From Chitinivibrionales bacterium (GTDB taxonomy: Bacteria; Fibrobacterota; Chitinivibrionia; Chitinivibrionales; WJKA01), in contig WJLZ01000215.1 in assembly GCA_014728215.1 (NCBI GenBank), positions 62,001 to 126,000 of the forward strand: a stretch of DNA of 64,000 nucleotides. Reading direction: 5' to 3'. Position numbers and translations under genes: made by a program. The notes under the pieces were generated by a model that was not told the origin of the DNA, did not search any database, and was given only the letters and a program-made list of their open reading frames with translations. Position 1 is the stretch's first letter, and every line of letters begins with the position of its first letter. Positions 52,944-62,291 of the stretch are shown piece by piece.

Positions 52944-54695
52944 CTACACATCCGCAGTAAGCGGCAGATTCTGGAGAACCGGTCCGAGCATCCGCATATT
53001 AAGGCTTTTGAGCCATTGAGCCATTTCGGCAGTCGAGGTAATTGAGTCGGCGTGGGAAACACTCTCCGAGGCTTCGGCATAACTTACCCTCGAAATGAGT
53101 TCTTTCAAAATAGGGATATTTCGGGGAATGACACTGAACCGGCGTAATCCAAGCCCGAGCAGCAGAATCGTATGAAAAGGATTACCCGCCATTTCTCCGC
53201 ATATCGAGAGCGGTTTACCGTGACGGTTGGCGGTTTGAATCGCAGTCTCGATTATCTTTAAAAATGCGGGCTCGATCGGATCGTACAGGTAGTTAACCTT
53301 TGCATTATTTCGATCCGCTGCACTGAGGTACTGAATAAGGTCGTTGGTACCGATTGATGCAAAGTCGATCTCTTTCATGAAATTATCCATTTCAAGAATT
53401 GCCAGGGGGACCTCGAACAGTACCCCAACCGGGGGTATCTTTATCCCAATGCGCCTGGCAACATCACCGATAAACTGACGGACCTTGATCCACTCGGTAA
53501 GGGTGGTAACCATGGGCACCATTATCGAATAATTGGCTTTCTTTCCGGCTTGCATAATTGCTGAGAGCTGGGTTTGGAAGATGTCTTTCCGTTCAAGAAA
53601 TATCCTTACCGCGCGCCATCCCATAAAAGGATTATACTCGGCAGGCATGTCGAAAAACTCCGGCACCTTGTCTCCGCCGATATCCATAAGACGGATAACG
53701 CAGGGCTTCTTCCCCATTTTCTCGAAAATGGACTCATAATATTTGCGCTGTGTCTCCTCGGGGGGGAAACTTTTTCGATTAGTAAGCAGATATTCGGTTC
53801 TCACCAGTCCGACCCCATCGGCTCCGTGCTCCTCGGCAAAAGTGACATCTTCAGGGAGCGAAACGTTTGCCAGAACCTCAATAGGAATACCATCCCGGGT
53901 ATACACCGGTCTGTTCCACTTGGCCTTGAGCTTCTCGTATTCCTTATCCAGGACCTTAAGTTGCGTAAATTTTTCGATTATTGAGGCTGTGGGTCTTACA
54001 ACAACCTGGGCTTTCGCTGCATCGACATATACCATGTCTCCGGGATGGATATACTCGTTGATATTACGGATACCGGAGACAACCGGAATAGCGTATGAAC
54101 GGGCAATAATTGCTGCATGCGATGTTTTACCACCGCTTGCACTGACCACCGCCTGAATTTTCGACTTATCATAAGAGAGAATGTCGGTAGGCGTAAACAT
54201 ACGGGATACGATCAACACGACCGGTTCAATAAATGTTTTGGCCCGTCCGTCTTCATGGTGAATATATGATACGAGTCGTTCACAAATTTCGACCATGTCC
54301 GAGCTTCGTTCCCTGAAATAAGAGGTTCCTGCAGAGCTGAACCGCTTAATAAAATCGCTCGAAACGAGCCGGATTGAAGTTTCGAGGTCATAGAGCTTGG
54401 TGGTGATCGTTTCGACGACCTGCCCGATAAAAGCGGGGTCATCGAGAATATGCTCATAAATGGTTAAAAGGGATGAATCAAGAGCCTGCATCGAATCGGG
54501 CGCGGATGCCAGTCGGTGATAATCGTTTTTGGCTTTCTCTCGTATTTCGTTGAACCGCATTATCTGATCACCCACATCCTGCCGGGATATGGATACCGTG
54601 GTAGTCTGTGTTAATGCCCGGCCGACAAAAAATGCTTTCCCCAAGCCTTTTCCCGGAACAACACTGATACCGTTCAGCTTTTTCAGTCTTTTCAT
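52944..54695 (-). CDS. ptsI: Phosphoenolpyruvate-protein phosphotransferase (PTS enzyme I)
   Basis: Transfers phosphate from PEP to HPr. At 583 residues it has standard length. The N-terminal HPr-binding helical domain (about 1-150), the active His193 in SASGGKTSHAAIIARS, the PEP-binding GVGLVRTEYLLTNR and RLMDIGGDKVPEF, FASIGTNDLIQYLSAADRNN, and the catalytic Cys in SICGEMAGNP are all visible. Its start overlaps the end of glgP by 4 bp (ATGA), and no HPr or EIIA gene is in the window. It may work with HPr encoded elsewhere for sugar uptake or for regulating glycogen use. Confidence 0.96.
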   Translation of the reverse strand: MKRLKKLNGISVVPGKGLGKAFFVGRALTQTTTVSISRQDVGDQIMRFNEIREKAKNDYHRLASAPDSMQALDSSLLTIYEHILDDPAFIGQVVETITTKLYDLETSIRLVSSDFIKRFSSAGTSYFRERSSDMVEICERLVSYIHHEDGRAKTFIEPVVLIVSRMFTPTDILSYDKSKIQAVVSASGGKTSHAAIIARSYAIPVVSGIRNINEYIHPGDMVYVDAAKAQVVVRPTASIIEKFTQLKVLDKEYEKLKAKWNRPVYTRDGIPIEVLANVSLPEDVTFAEEHGADGVGLVRTEYLLTNRKSFPPEETQRKYYESIFEKMGKKPCVIRLMDIGGDKVPEFFDMPAEYNPFMGWRAVRIFLERKDIFQTQLSAIMQAGKKANYSIMVPMVTTLTEWIKVRQFIGDVARRIGIKIPPVGVLFEVPLAILEMDNFMKEIDFASIGTNDLIQYLSAADRNNAKVNYLYDPIEPAFLKIIETAIQTANRHGKPLSICGEMAGNPFHTILLLGLGLRRFSVIPRNIPILKELISRVSYAEASESVSHADSITSTAEMAQWLKSLNMRMLGPVLQNLPLTADV

Positions 54696-57088
54696 GGGAG
54701 AGCTACTTTCCAGATATTATTCTCGTATTCGCTGATTGTACGGTCTGAAGAAAACCATCCGGATCGTGCTATGTTGAGAAGACATTTCTGCAGCCAATCC
54801 AATCGTTTTTTATAGAGAAGATCGATTTTGTGCTGTTTTTCGGTATAATCATCGTAATCATAGAGTATATACTGATCATCAATATCCCGCAATGATGACA
54901 AGAGGGGATAAATCGACGGTCCGTCGGGAATAGCGGACAGCGTGCTTTCAATAAAGTTAATAATTTCCTTGAGTTCGGCATTATGCTCGAGAATTTCGGA
55001 AGGATAATAATTTTCTTTTTGAGGATATTCGCTTTTCTTTTTTCCGAAAGTAAGGATACTCTCATTTCCCAGTCGTTCTGAAAGTTCAATATTGGCGCCG
55101 CTCCAGCTTGCAAGAATGACCGCCCCGTTCAAAGCGAACTTCATATTACTTGTTCCGGATGCTTCGATAAGGGGAATAGAAAGCTGTTCGGCGATATCCG
55201 CTGCAGGTATCATATGTTCGGCCCAGGTAATACCATAATCGGGAATAAACACCACCCGGAGGTTGTTCTCCATTTGAGGATCATTATTGATGATATCTGC
55301 AAAGATATTGATAAGGTGGACCATCTGTTTGGCAAGGTGATCGGAGGGTGCCGCCTTTCCTGCAAAAATGTGGACCCTGTTCTGAACGCTCTCTTCACCG
55401 TTTTTTATACGAAGATAACGCGAGACAACATTGAGAAAATGGAGCAACTGCCTTTTGGGCAAATGGATGCGGGTGCACTGCACATCAAAGAGCGCATTTG
55501 GATTTATCGTAATGTCGAGGGTCTGCTTTACAACAGATGCCAGATTCTTTTTTGCCGAATGCTTGATATCGTCGAGCATGAAAAGAAAATCATTTTTGTT
55601 TTTATACAATTCCAGTTTTCTAAGCTGGGAAGAATCGGTAATCCACCCGTCGCCGATGGTTTCGGTAATCAGACCGGCAAGGGGCCGGTTTGCACTCAAC
55701 AGCCACCGCCGGTGCGCTACTCCATTAGTTATTGAAACAAATTTGTTTGGAGTCGAGTTGAAAAACTTGGGATAAATATCCGACTTGAGCATATCAGTCT
55801 GAATTTTTGAAACGCCATTGACCGCAAAAGAACCGATGACTGCAAGATGGGACATACGAATGCGCTTCACTTCACCTTCTTCGATGAGTGAAAGGTCGGA
55901 AATCACACTCTTGCCTTTATCGGTTTTTGAGATCCGCTCGAGGTGACGGGCGTTGATTTCGTTGATAATTTCCATATGGCGAGGGAAAATCTGCGTCATC
56001 ATGTAAACCGGCCAGGCTTCCAGATCATCCTTTCCCACAGCGTGACTTGTGTAGGCAAAGACATTCTCCACAATAGACCAGGCTCTCTCCCAGGTCAATT
56101 GCTCGATATCCAGAAGCATCCGCATCAGCTCGGGGATTGCCAGTGCACACCGGGTGCCGTTGAGTTGGATAACGACTTTCTTATCAAGATCGGTAATATC
56201 TTTGTTATGCACTTTAAATCGACGAACGATATCTTTTAATGATGCGCTTACCAGGAAAAATTGCTGCTTCAGACGCTGTTCGGTAGCCCGAAGCACATCT
56301 TCCTCGGGAAACAGGATATTGGTAAGGGTTCCCGTACCCGCCATCTCTTCACAGGCACGGATATAATCGCCATGATGCTGATAATCGGGCTTAAAGACTT
56401 CCGCTGATCTGGCCGACCAGAGGCGAAGCGTATTGACTGTTGAGTTCTTATAACCGGGAATCGGAATATCATAGGGAATTGCAATCGCTTTTTCGGTGTT
56501 GATCCATTCCCTCCATGTTTTACCTTTCGCAGGTGCATGCGATTCTCCCAGGAATTCGACCTCACAGGAATATTGTGGACGGATTATTTCCCACGGATGG
56601 CCTTTATGTAACCAATCGTAGGGTTCCTCGATCTGTTGGCCGTTGGATATTTCCTGACGGTACAGCCCGAAATCGTATCGCAGACCATATCCTATTGCAG
56701 GAAGCGCAGCTGAAGCCATAGAATCGATAAAACAGGCGGCAAGCCTTCCTTTACCTCCATTACCCAGTTCAAAATCATCCTCTTTCTCGACAAGTTCTTC
56801 AAGGGAAAATCCCAGATCAACCCCGACATCGATTACACTCTTCTCAATACCCATATTAACAATATTCTGACGAAGGCTTTTACCGAGAATGTATTCCATG
56901 GAAAGATAATACACCCGTCGTACATTGTTTTCATGGTACATTTTTTGGGTAACTATCCAATTATCAACCATCTGGCTTCGAACAGCATACGAAAGAGCCA
57001 GATACTTGTCATAGCTGGTTGCAGTTGCATAATCTTTTGCAAGAAAATAACGAAGGTAGCGGTAATAAAAATCTTTTAACGTCGACAT
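54692..57088 (-). CDS. glgP: Glycogen/starch phosphorylase
   Basis: Releases glucose 1-phosphate from alpha-glucans; PLP enzyme of 798 residues, normal length for bacterial glycogen phosphorylase. Visible marks are NGGKGRLAACFIDSMASA, YGLRYDFGLYRQ, QLNGTRCALAIPELMR, NAINARHLER-like INEINARHLERISK, TNGVAHRRWL, and the PLP-binding EASGTSNMKFALNGAV. The eukaryote-type N-terminal regulatory Ser region is absent, so it should be constitutively active apart from protein partners. It overlaps ptsI by 4 bp. An upstream palindrome at 57128-57142 may be a control site. Confidence 0.96.
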   Translation of the reverse strand: MSTLKDFYYRYLRYFLAKDYATATSYDKYLALSYAVRSQMVDNWIVTQKMYHENNVRRVYYLSMEYILGKSLRQNIVNMGIEKSVIDVGVDLGFSLEELVEKEDDFELGNGGKGRLAACFIDSMASAALPAIGYGLRYDFGLYRQEISNGQQIEEPYDWLHKGHPWEIIRPQYSCEVEFLGESHAPAKGKTWREWINTEKAIAIPYDIPIPGYKNSTVNTLRLWSARSAEVFKPDYQHHGDYIRACEEMAGTGTLTNILFPEEDVLRATEQRLKQQFFLVSASLKDIVRRFKVHNKDITDLDKKVVIQLNGTRCALAIPELMRMLLDIEQLTWERAWSIVENVFAYTSHAVGKDDLEAWPVYMMTQIFPRHMEIINEINARHLERISKTDKGKSVISDLSLIEEGEVKRIRMSHLAVIGSFAVNGVSKIQTDMLKSDIYPKFFNSTPNKFVSITNGVAHRRWLLSANRPLAGLITETIGDGWITDSSQLRKLELYKNKNDFLFMLDDIKHSAKKNLASVVKQTLDITINPNALFDVQCTRIHLPKRQLLHFLNVVSRYLRIKNGEESVQNRVHIFAGKAAPSDHLAKQMVHLINIFADIINNDPQMENNLRVVFIPDYGITWAEHMIPAADIAEQLSIPLIEASGTSNMKFALNGAVILASWSGANIELSERLGNESILTFGKKKSEYPQKENYYPSEILEHNAELKEIINFIESTLSAIPDGPSIYPLLSSLRDIDDQYILYDYDDYTEKQHKIDLLYKKRLDWLQKCLLNIARSGWFSSDRTISEYENNIWKVALP

Positions 57089-57502
57089 CGGGCTTTTGCT
57101 CTACGTCCTTCCCTTATTACAAAACCAGGAAATTGAATTTCCGGAAATATTTTGGCCTGCGGCGGCGTGTACGGATACTAACAATTTGAAAATAAATATT
57201 ATACGAAGGAAGATGGTTAAAATATTGTGTTTAGTATTATCCCTTCAGGAATAATTTATACAAAAATAATATAATTAAGAAATAATAATTTCATTAAAAA
57301 ACTGTGAGTTGAAAATAATTCTTACTATGCACAAAGAGACCATTGCGATTTTCTGATGGTGACATTTATATTTAACTTTCTGTTACTGGCCAAAATAAAA
57401 AGACGACAGCCATCGAAATATATTAAATATCGAATCAGGTTTTTTATTATTAAGGCCAAAAAATCAGGAATAAGTGCTAAGTCTTTGTCATACAACAATT
57501 CA
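57089..57502. promoter_or_regulatory. AT-rich intergenic region upstream of glgP and tRNA-Ser
   Basis: 414 bp without a credible gene. The leftmost part carries a perfect 15-bp palindrome GGAAATTGAATTTCC at 57128-57142, about 40 bp before the glgP ATG, with a further GGAAAT directly after it. 57180-57310 is strongly AT-rich (many TTATA/AATAAT runs) and probably holds the minus-strand glgP promoter. A plus-strand open frame over 57356-57541 runs into the tRNA and looks non-coding. Confidence 0.4.
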
Positions 57503-57592
57503 GGAGGGGTGGCCGAGCGGCTTAAGGCAACGGTTTGCTAAACCGTCGTAGGGGCAACTCTACCGGAGGTTCAAATCCTCTCCCCTCCGCCA
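57503..57592 (+). tRNA. tRNA-Ser (GCT)
   Basis: A complete class II tRNA, 90 nt including an encoded CCA. Acceptor stem GGAGGGG (57503-57509) pairs with CCCCTCC (57582-57588), discriminator G, then CCA at 57590-57592. The anticodon arm ACGGT-TTGCTAA-ACCGT holds anticodon GCT at 57537-57539 (reads AGC/AGT). There is a long variable arm (CGTAGGGGCAACTCTACCG region) as expected for serine and a T arm GGAGGTTCAAATCCTC. I have not seen other tRNAs in the window. Confidence 0.97.
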
Positions 57593-57716
57593 TTTTGTGA
57601 TCTGCACCCCTGTCGATGAGACCCGTGCACAGTTCTTAAGGCGATATACATTGTGGATAATAAATCATCTCCTTCAGAATAACGGCAATGTCATTTCCGT
57701 TATTCTCTATTGTCAC

Positions 57717-57726
57717 AATGTATAAT
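57717..57726 (+). promoter_or_regulatory. Candidate -10 region for the STAS gene
   Basis: AATGTATAAT with TATAAT at 57721-57726, about 55 nt before the STAS gene start. No good -35 is found at 16-18 bp. It shares the decamer with sites at 1732-1741 and 8656-8665. Confidence 0.35.
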
Positions 57727-57780
57727 TAAATAGATGAAAGAACTATACTCTGCTCCCCTGCCATAAAACTGGAGAGAAGA

Positions 57781-58137
57781 ATGGCTATCGAAAAGAACGA
57801 AAATAAACATTACCATACTTATTCTATTAAAGAAGATTTAACGCTCAATTCGGATATTAATGATTTATACCCGATGGTTCATGAGTCGCTGGAAAAAGGC
57901 ACCCGGACTGTAGCGTTACATTTTACAAAAAACTCATACCTGAGCACGCGGACGATTACCGTGCTGGTCAATTGTTTTGAAGATGTTAAAGACCATGAGG
58001 CAACTCTGGTAATTATAGATCCTAATACCGACATACTCGATGTCCTTGGCATGATAGATCTGGATAAAGCCGTTAAATTTTATCCATCTGAGGAAAAACT
58101 CAGAGAAAAGACGATGTCCATGGGCTCGATATCATAA
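57781..58137 (+). CDS. STAS-domain protein (anti-sigma-factor-antagonist-like)
   Basis: A 118-residue soluble protein with a STAS-like fold. Residues about 30-110 show the alternating strand/helix pattern: TRTVALHFTKNSYLSTRTITVLVNC (quoted as TRTVALHFTKNSYLSTR and TITVLVNC) then EATLVIIDPNTDILDVLGMIDLDKAVKFYPS, with a candidate phosphorylatable Ser/Thr in NSYLSTRTI. Family members bind anti-sigma kinases or act in stressosome-type partner switching. No RsbW kinase or PP2C phosphatase is beside it. GGAGAGAAG lies directly before the ATG. A second small gene follows after 12 bp. Confidence 0.65.
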   Translation: MAIEKNENKHYHTYSIKEDLTLNSDINDLYPMVHESLEKGTRTVALHFTKNSYLSTRTITVLVNCFEDVKDHEATLVIIDPNTDILDVLGMIDLDKAVKFYPSEEKLREKTMSMGSIS

Positions 58138-58149
58138 ACATATTTTTAC

Positions 58150-58611
58150 ATGTCAATACGTCTTCGCCAATATCTCGTTGATGCCTATATCGGTCATACC
58201 GGTTATTTGCAGCAGAAAACCACCAAAGATCTTGCCATTCAAGTCGATGATCAGGATGATAATGATATTCTCGCCGATTTCTGCAACATTTTTGTTTCGG
58301 TCGGTAAAAACAATTCCTTTGAAATCGAAATTTCGGGTAATTTCCCAATTGCCCGTGAAATAGCCGATTTTGCAGAAATTTATGATGGACACGCTGATCT
58401 TGCCCTGCGGCGGGTAATTCTTCGGTTAAACACCAATAAAACCGAGGCGATAAAGGATCTTGCGACAAAAATCCGCAAAACTGCTCACAACGGCTACTCG
58501 GTTAATAATCCTAACTGGGAGAAAATTTCCGCCCGAACAATAAGTTCACTTCACCGGTTCGCCCGGGTAATCGAAGAGTACAAGAAGAGTCGCAGCGCTG
58601 GCCTCGATTGA
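58150..58611 (+). CDS. Unknown 153-residue protein
   Basis: A soluble protein with no family I recognise. It opens MSIRLRQYLVDAYIGHTGYL, has an acidic patch DDQDDNDILADF, a strand-like FVSVGKNNSFEIEISGNF, and two C-terminal helices rich in Ala/Lys/Arg (KDLATKIRKTAHNG and SSLHRFARVIEEYKKSR). It follows the STAS gene by 12 bp with no clear ribosome-binding site, so translational reinitiation is plausible. It is convergent with tssM. A role as STAS partner or regulator is only a guess from position. Confidence 0.55.
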   Translation: MSIRLRQYLVDAYIGHTGYLQQKTTKDLAIQVDDQDDNDILADFCNIFVSVGKNNSFEIEISGNFPIAREIADFAEIYDGHADLALRRVILRLNTNKTEAIKDLATKIRKTAHNGYSVNNPNWEKISARTISSLHRFARVIEEYKKSRSAGLD

Positions 58612-58666
58612 ACTGGGAGGCTGGTTGCTCCTGACCGTTCTCTCCGGTCCTTTTCGCCAACCCTGC

Positions 58667-61600
58667 TCAACGGAGCGCTGTATCGGTTTTTTCCGGCTCG
58701 ACAATCAGTACGGTAGGACATTCAAAATGCTCGAAAAGATCATCGGCAAAGGGATGATCCGAGCCACTGGCTTGAAACCGGTAATTCTGCTGGACCATAT
58801 ACATATTCTGCACATTGATTTGCCATTTTACCGCCAGCGTCGAGCTGTTGATTTTATTCACCCGTGCAGCATCGATAAGCTTCATAAGGCCCCAGGCTCC
58901 ACCGAATGAAAGATCTTGCGTAAAGTCATCCCCGATCTTTACCCGGAGTTGCGCACTCTGGGTACCACCAGGGGTGGGCCAGGAAATCCTGATCGTTTCA
59001 CCGCCGGATGGCATATCGAAACTTTGACCACTCACCACAATCTGAGCGGGATGTTTGTTGGTTGAAAGCGGAGAAACTGTCAACATGATAGTCCTCAATG
59101 TACCATCGTTTTTAAAATACACATCACGAATCCGTTCTGCCGCCGAAAGACTCTGAGCGAGCTGAGGATTGAAATTCAAATTCAGACTTCCCAGCGACCG
59201 GACCATCCATCCCGATGAGGTTTTAATAATGTAAGATGAAATCGTTCTGTCGTAAAATCCCCAGAATGTTCCTGTCGAGGGGCGGAAAAAGTCCATAACT
59301 TCGTCGAATGAAGCATCCTCCCCCCTCTTATTAAAGGGATACCGGCCTGCAAGCCGGTTAGTAAAAGGCCTGACAATTTCCGATTGCCACTGCTTGTTAA
59401 GCGCGCGAGTCAGAACATCCGATGCCGAAATACCGGTATATTCGATGGGAGTGATAAGAATACCCGTGAGTGATTCGGATAGTTTTTCGGGCATGCTTGC
59501 AAGGGCATTCTGAGTATACCGCCAACTTGCAAGAAGCGGATCGTCTTCTTTACCATTAAAAACAACAACGGCTTTATCGACGCCCTGTTCTTCAATAACC
59601 TTCAATTTTTCAACCAGGGTAAGAATCTGGTCCCGGTATCCCTGGAATCCACTGAGCGCGCCGCCGGTAGAACGAGTAAAGGTCCGAAAAGGTTCAAAGG
59701 CATCATCAAGCATTTCAAAGGGTGACTTGCGGGAAAAGGGTATCGATGATGCCATGCCTTCGGCTTTCTGGGCTTTGCGGGCATACTTCTTCGTTGCTTT
59801 TATTTTGCCTGCAGCTTCAAGGACCTTTCCCCCAGCCTCTTCTGCTTTATCGCCGGGCTTGAGAACGGTATACTCAGCCACTGCAGTGAACAGCTTTTCC
59901 ATTTCGGATCCGGGATTTACAAGCTCCTGCATTATCCGTGCGCATCGCGGGAGGTCACCAAAAGGTTCCATTCGAATCGATGTCAGAAAATCGAACCAGC
60001 GGGATTCGTAATCTTCAAGATATGCCGCAACCATATCGCTGCGAAGTTTCTTTTTGTTAAGTGCCGATTCGGGGACTTCATCTTCCGAAAGTCCGATCAC
60101 CCAGTCGATATTGTATGGATTCTTGCTCGCATCGGTAATCGCATCCTGAACGTATTCTTCCCACCCCCCCTGGGTAAAGAGGCTGCTGATCGTCTTTTCA
60201 CTCTTAAGAATTCCTTCCGCGCTCCGGTTGAGTATCTCATCCAGCGTCACCTCGGGTATCTCCTGTGAAATCCGGTTGATCACTGTTTCATAAAGACTCT
60301 GAGCGCTTGGAAGCCTCCTGAGCCGTCGCCTGGCCTGGGCAACGAGACGCTGGTTTTCCTGAATAAGAGGAAACTCCTGGCGTTTCAGATAAAAAAGGTA
60401 CCGTCCAATATTATCCTGAAGATTGGTTTCGACAGACTGGGGAAGCCGGGAGCTTTTAAATGCCGCCAGGAGCGACCGCTTGACTGCTTCCTGAAGATGC
60501 ATACGTAAAAAAATGGTATCGATATCCTTGGGACGATTAGCAACCGCTTCAGAAATTGAAAGATAGGTTTTCAATGATGCATACAATTCGGAATGTTCAT
60601 CACCGGTCAATTCACCATAGGATTGGGTTCCACCTCTGATGGAATATTCGAGGTAGCGAACCGCAGGAACAACAATCAGTTTCTGTGCGCGTTTAAAATA
60701 GGCCGTTTTCAGCTCATCAAGCATGGCCTCCCCTTTATAGTATCCAAACCGGAGAATAAAGGGCGGATTAGTGTCTTCATATTTTTGGAGCCGGGCGATA
60801 TTACTCGCTATAATACCCATTTCTTCATAACGGTCGGGAAGTGAGCTTTTTGCACTCTCGAGCTTTGCAATATCCGACGAGATTTCGTTGAGCATTTTTG
60901 ATGAATTTGAGCGGGCGATTGCAAAGAGGATGCCCACAACAAGCGTTGCTGCAACAATCCCTCCCATCACTGCATAGTGACGGATCAATTCCTTGCGGGA
61001 CCGGATATGGGTGGTCTTCACCAGCGTACGGTCGTGGACCATAATCTTCCGGAACAGAGGAAGAACAAAGGAAGATGCCACCCGGGGAGCGGAGGATTTG
61101 GAAGAACCGGTTTCAGGCTTGAACATTCGTTTGGGATTGAGCGGATGACTTGCAATGGTCATTCCCACATCCGCTTCGCTGAACGAGGGGCTATCCTGCT
61201 CCGACTGAACAGTCCGGCAACTGGTGAAATAAAAACCTCTGAACAAAGGACGCCCCACATAGCTGCTTGGTTTGAACAGCTCGGTGACCAGCGCACCCAG
61301 TTTATCTCTCATTCCTTCAAAATGAATCACAAAGCGACATATCATCCGTTTGCGGGCGCCGTCCTTTTCTTTGGAAAGCCGGTATAGACGTAAGTCGGTA
61401 AGTGATTTACATAACAGATTGAATTCTTCGGCAAAAGCAAAACGAGGCATCTGTTTCTGCTTTTCCACCGAAAAGGTAGCACCAAATACCTGATTTTCAC
61501 TTCTCTCGAGTATATCTCTGAAATATTCATTAAAACCCGGGATCTGATCTGCATAGTTAAAAAGAAGATAGACCGGAAATTCGATACCCCACAATTCAAT

Positions 61601-62281
61601 AAGTTCGTCGATACGTCGGCGTAACTGCTTGGCAAGATCTCTTATCCCGGCATCATCATCGGTAGTGAGCACTTTATGAGCATTGACCACCAGCGCAACA
61701 CCATCAACGGGCCGTTCGCTCCGAACTTTTGCCAGGGAAGCGGCAAGGGCCTGCCACTCATCTTTCCGCTCATCATCCATAACAGCACCCGGTGTATCAA
61801 TCCACACTGCTTCATTGGCAAAACGCCATGAATTATGATCTCCCCCCTCAAGAACAAGACCATCAGCCTCAGAAGGATAGGATACCGGGAAATGGAGTCC
61901 GGAACCATTGAGAAGCGATGTTTTTCCGGTTCCTTTCAGTCCGCACAATAAGAACCATGGGCGTTCATACAATGTCGAGCGTTTCAACCAGCCCCGTGAG
62001 GTTGCGGTTTTCAAGTAGCGATGAACCGCCTCATCGGCTTCCCTGCTGAGTCGCTGGAACAAAATCCGGTTCCCTGAAAATCGGTGTTTTTTCTTACGCT
62101 TCTTCATCACCTTCGTAACGGCAATTGCAATCCAGATGCCGTCGCCGATTAATAAGGGAAGCGCAATCACCCATCGGAGCCACGCAATTTTGGCAAAGGG
62201 ACCACCGAGGAAAAGAGGAACAAGGGCGCCAATAAAAAGGATCGACCAGACAATAATGAGCCAGACAGGTATTTTTTTCAT
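58667..62281 (-). CDS. tssM: Type VI secretion membrane-complex protein TssM (IcmF)
   Basis: A 1204-residue inner-membrane protein of the T6SS trans-envelope complex. Two N-terminal helices (about 5-25 and 34-56) are followed by a cytoplasmic P-loop domain with Walker A CGLKGTGKTSLLNGSG, WIDTPGAV, an RRRIDELIELWGIEFPVYLLF segment and FRGFYFTSC. A third helix lies at about 440-462 (GIVAATLVVGILFAIA). The large periplasmic part ends with IcmF C-terminal features (RISWPTPGG, FGGAWGLMKLIDAARV). Walker A is intact, which varies among TssM proteins. It is the last visible gene of tssK-tssL-tssM with 10 bp between tssL and tssM. Confidence 0.95.
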   Translation of the reverse strand: MKKIPVWLIIVWSILFIGALVPLFLGGPFAKIAWLRWVIALPLLIGDGIWIAIAVTKVMKKRKKKHRFSGNRILFQRLSREADEAVHRYLKTATSRGWLKRSTLYERPWFLLCGLKGTGKTSLLNGSGLHFPVSYPSEADGLVLEGGDHNSWRFANEAVWIDTPGAVMDDERKDEWQALAASLAKVRSERPVDGVALVVNAHKVLTTDDDAGIRDLAKQLRRRIDELIELWGIEFPVYLLFNYADQIPGFNEYFRDILERSENQVFGATFSVEKQKQMPRFAFAEEFNLLCKSLTDLRLYRLSKEKDGARKRMICRFVIHFEGMRDKLGALVTELFKPSSYVGRPLFRGFYFTSCRTVQSEQDSPSFSEADVGMTIASHPLNPKRMFKPETGSSKSSAPRVASSFVLPLFRKIMVHDRTLVKTTHIRSRKELIRHYAVMGGIVAATLVVGILFAIARSNSSKMLNEISSDIAKLESAKSSLPDRYEEMGIIASNIARLQKYEDTNPPFILRFGYYKGEAMLDELKTAYFKRAQKLIVVPAVRYLEYSIRGGTQSYGELTGDEHSELYASLKTYLSISEAVANRPKDIDTIFLRMHLQEAVKRSLLAAFKSSRLPQSVETNLQDNIGRYLFYLKRQEFPLIQENQRLVAQARRRLRRLPSAQSLYETVINRISQEIPEVTLDEILNRSAEGILKSEKTISSLFTQGGWEEYVQDAITDASKNPYNIDWVIGLSEDEVPESALNKKKLRSDMVAAYLEDYESRWFDFLTSIRMEPFGDLPRCARIMQELVNPGSEMEKLFTAVAEYTVLKPGDKAEEAGGKVLEAAGKIKATKKYARKAQKAEGMASSIPFSRKSPFEMLDDAFEPFRTFTRSTGGALSGFQGYRDQILTLVEKLKVIEEQGVDKAVVVFNGKEDDPLLASWRYTQNALASMPEKLSESLTGILITPIEYTGISASDVLTRALNKQWQSEIVRPFTNRLAGRYPFNKRGEDASFDEVMDFFRPSTGTFWGFYDRTISSYIIKTSSGWMVRSLGSLNLNFNPQLAQSLSAAERIRDVYFKNDGTLRTIMLTVSPLSTNKHPAQIVVSGQSFDMPSGGETIRISWPTPGGTQSAQLRVKIGDDFTQDLSFGGAWGLMKLIDAARVNKINSSTLAVKWQINVQNMYMVQQNYRFQASGSDHPFADDLFEHFECPTVLIVEPEKTDTALR

Positions 62282-62291
62282 GACGCCTCTA

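Noticed and set aside
47821-53767. Other short C or G runs (for example G7 near 53760 in ptsI)
   Set aside because: Runs of 6-7 bases are common and ptsI is a housekeeping gene, so phase variation was not proposed for them.
57356-57541. 61-residue open frame running into the tRNA gene
   Set aside because: It is AT-rich, lacks a ribosome-binding site and ends inside tRNA-Ser, so it is not credible as a gene.
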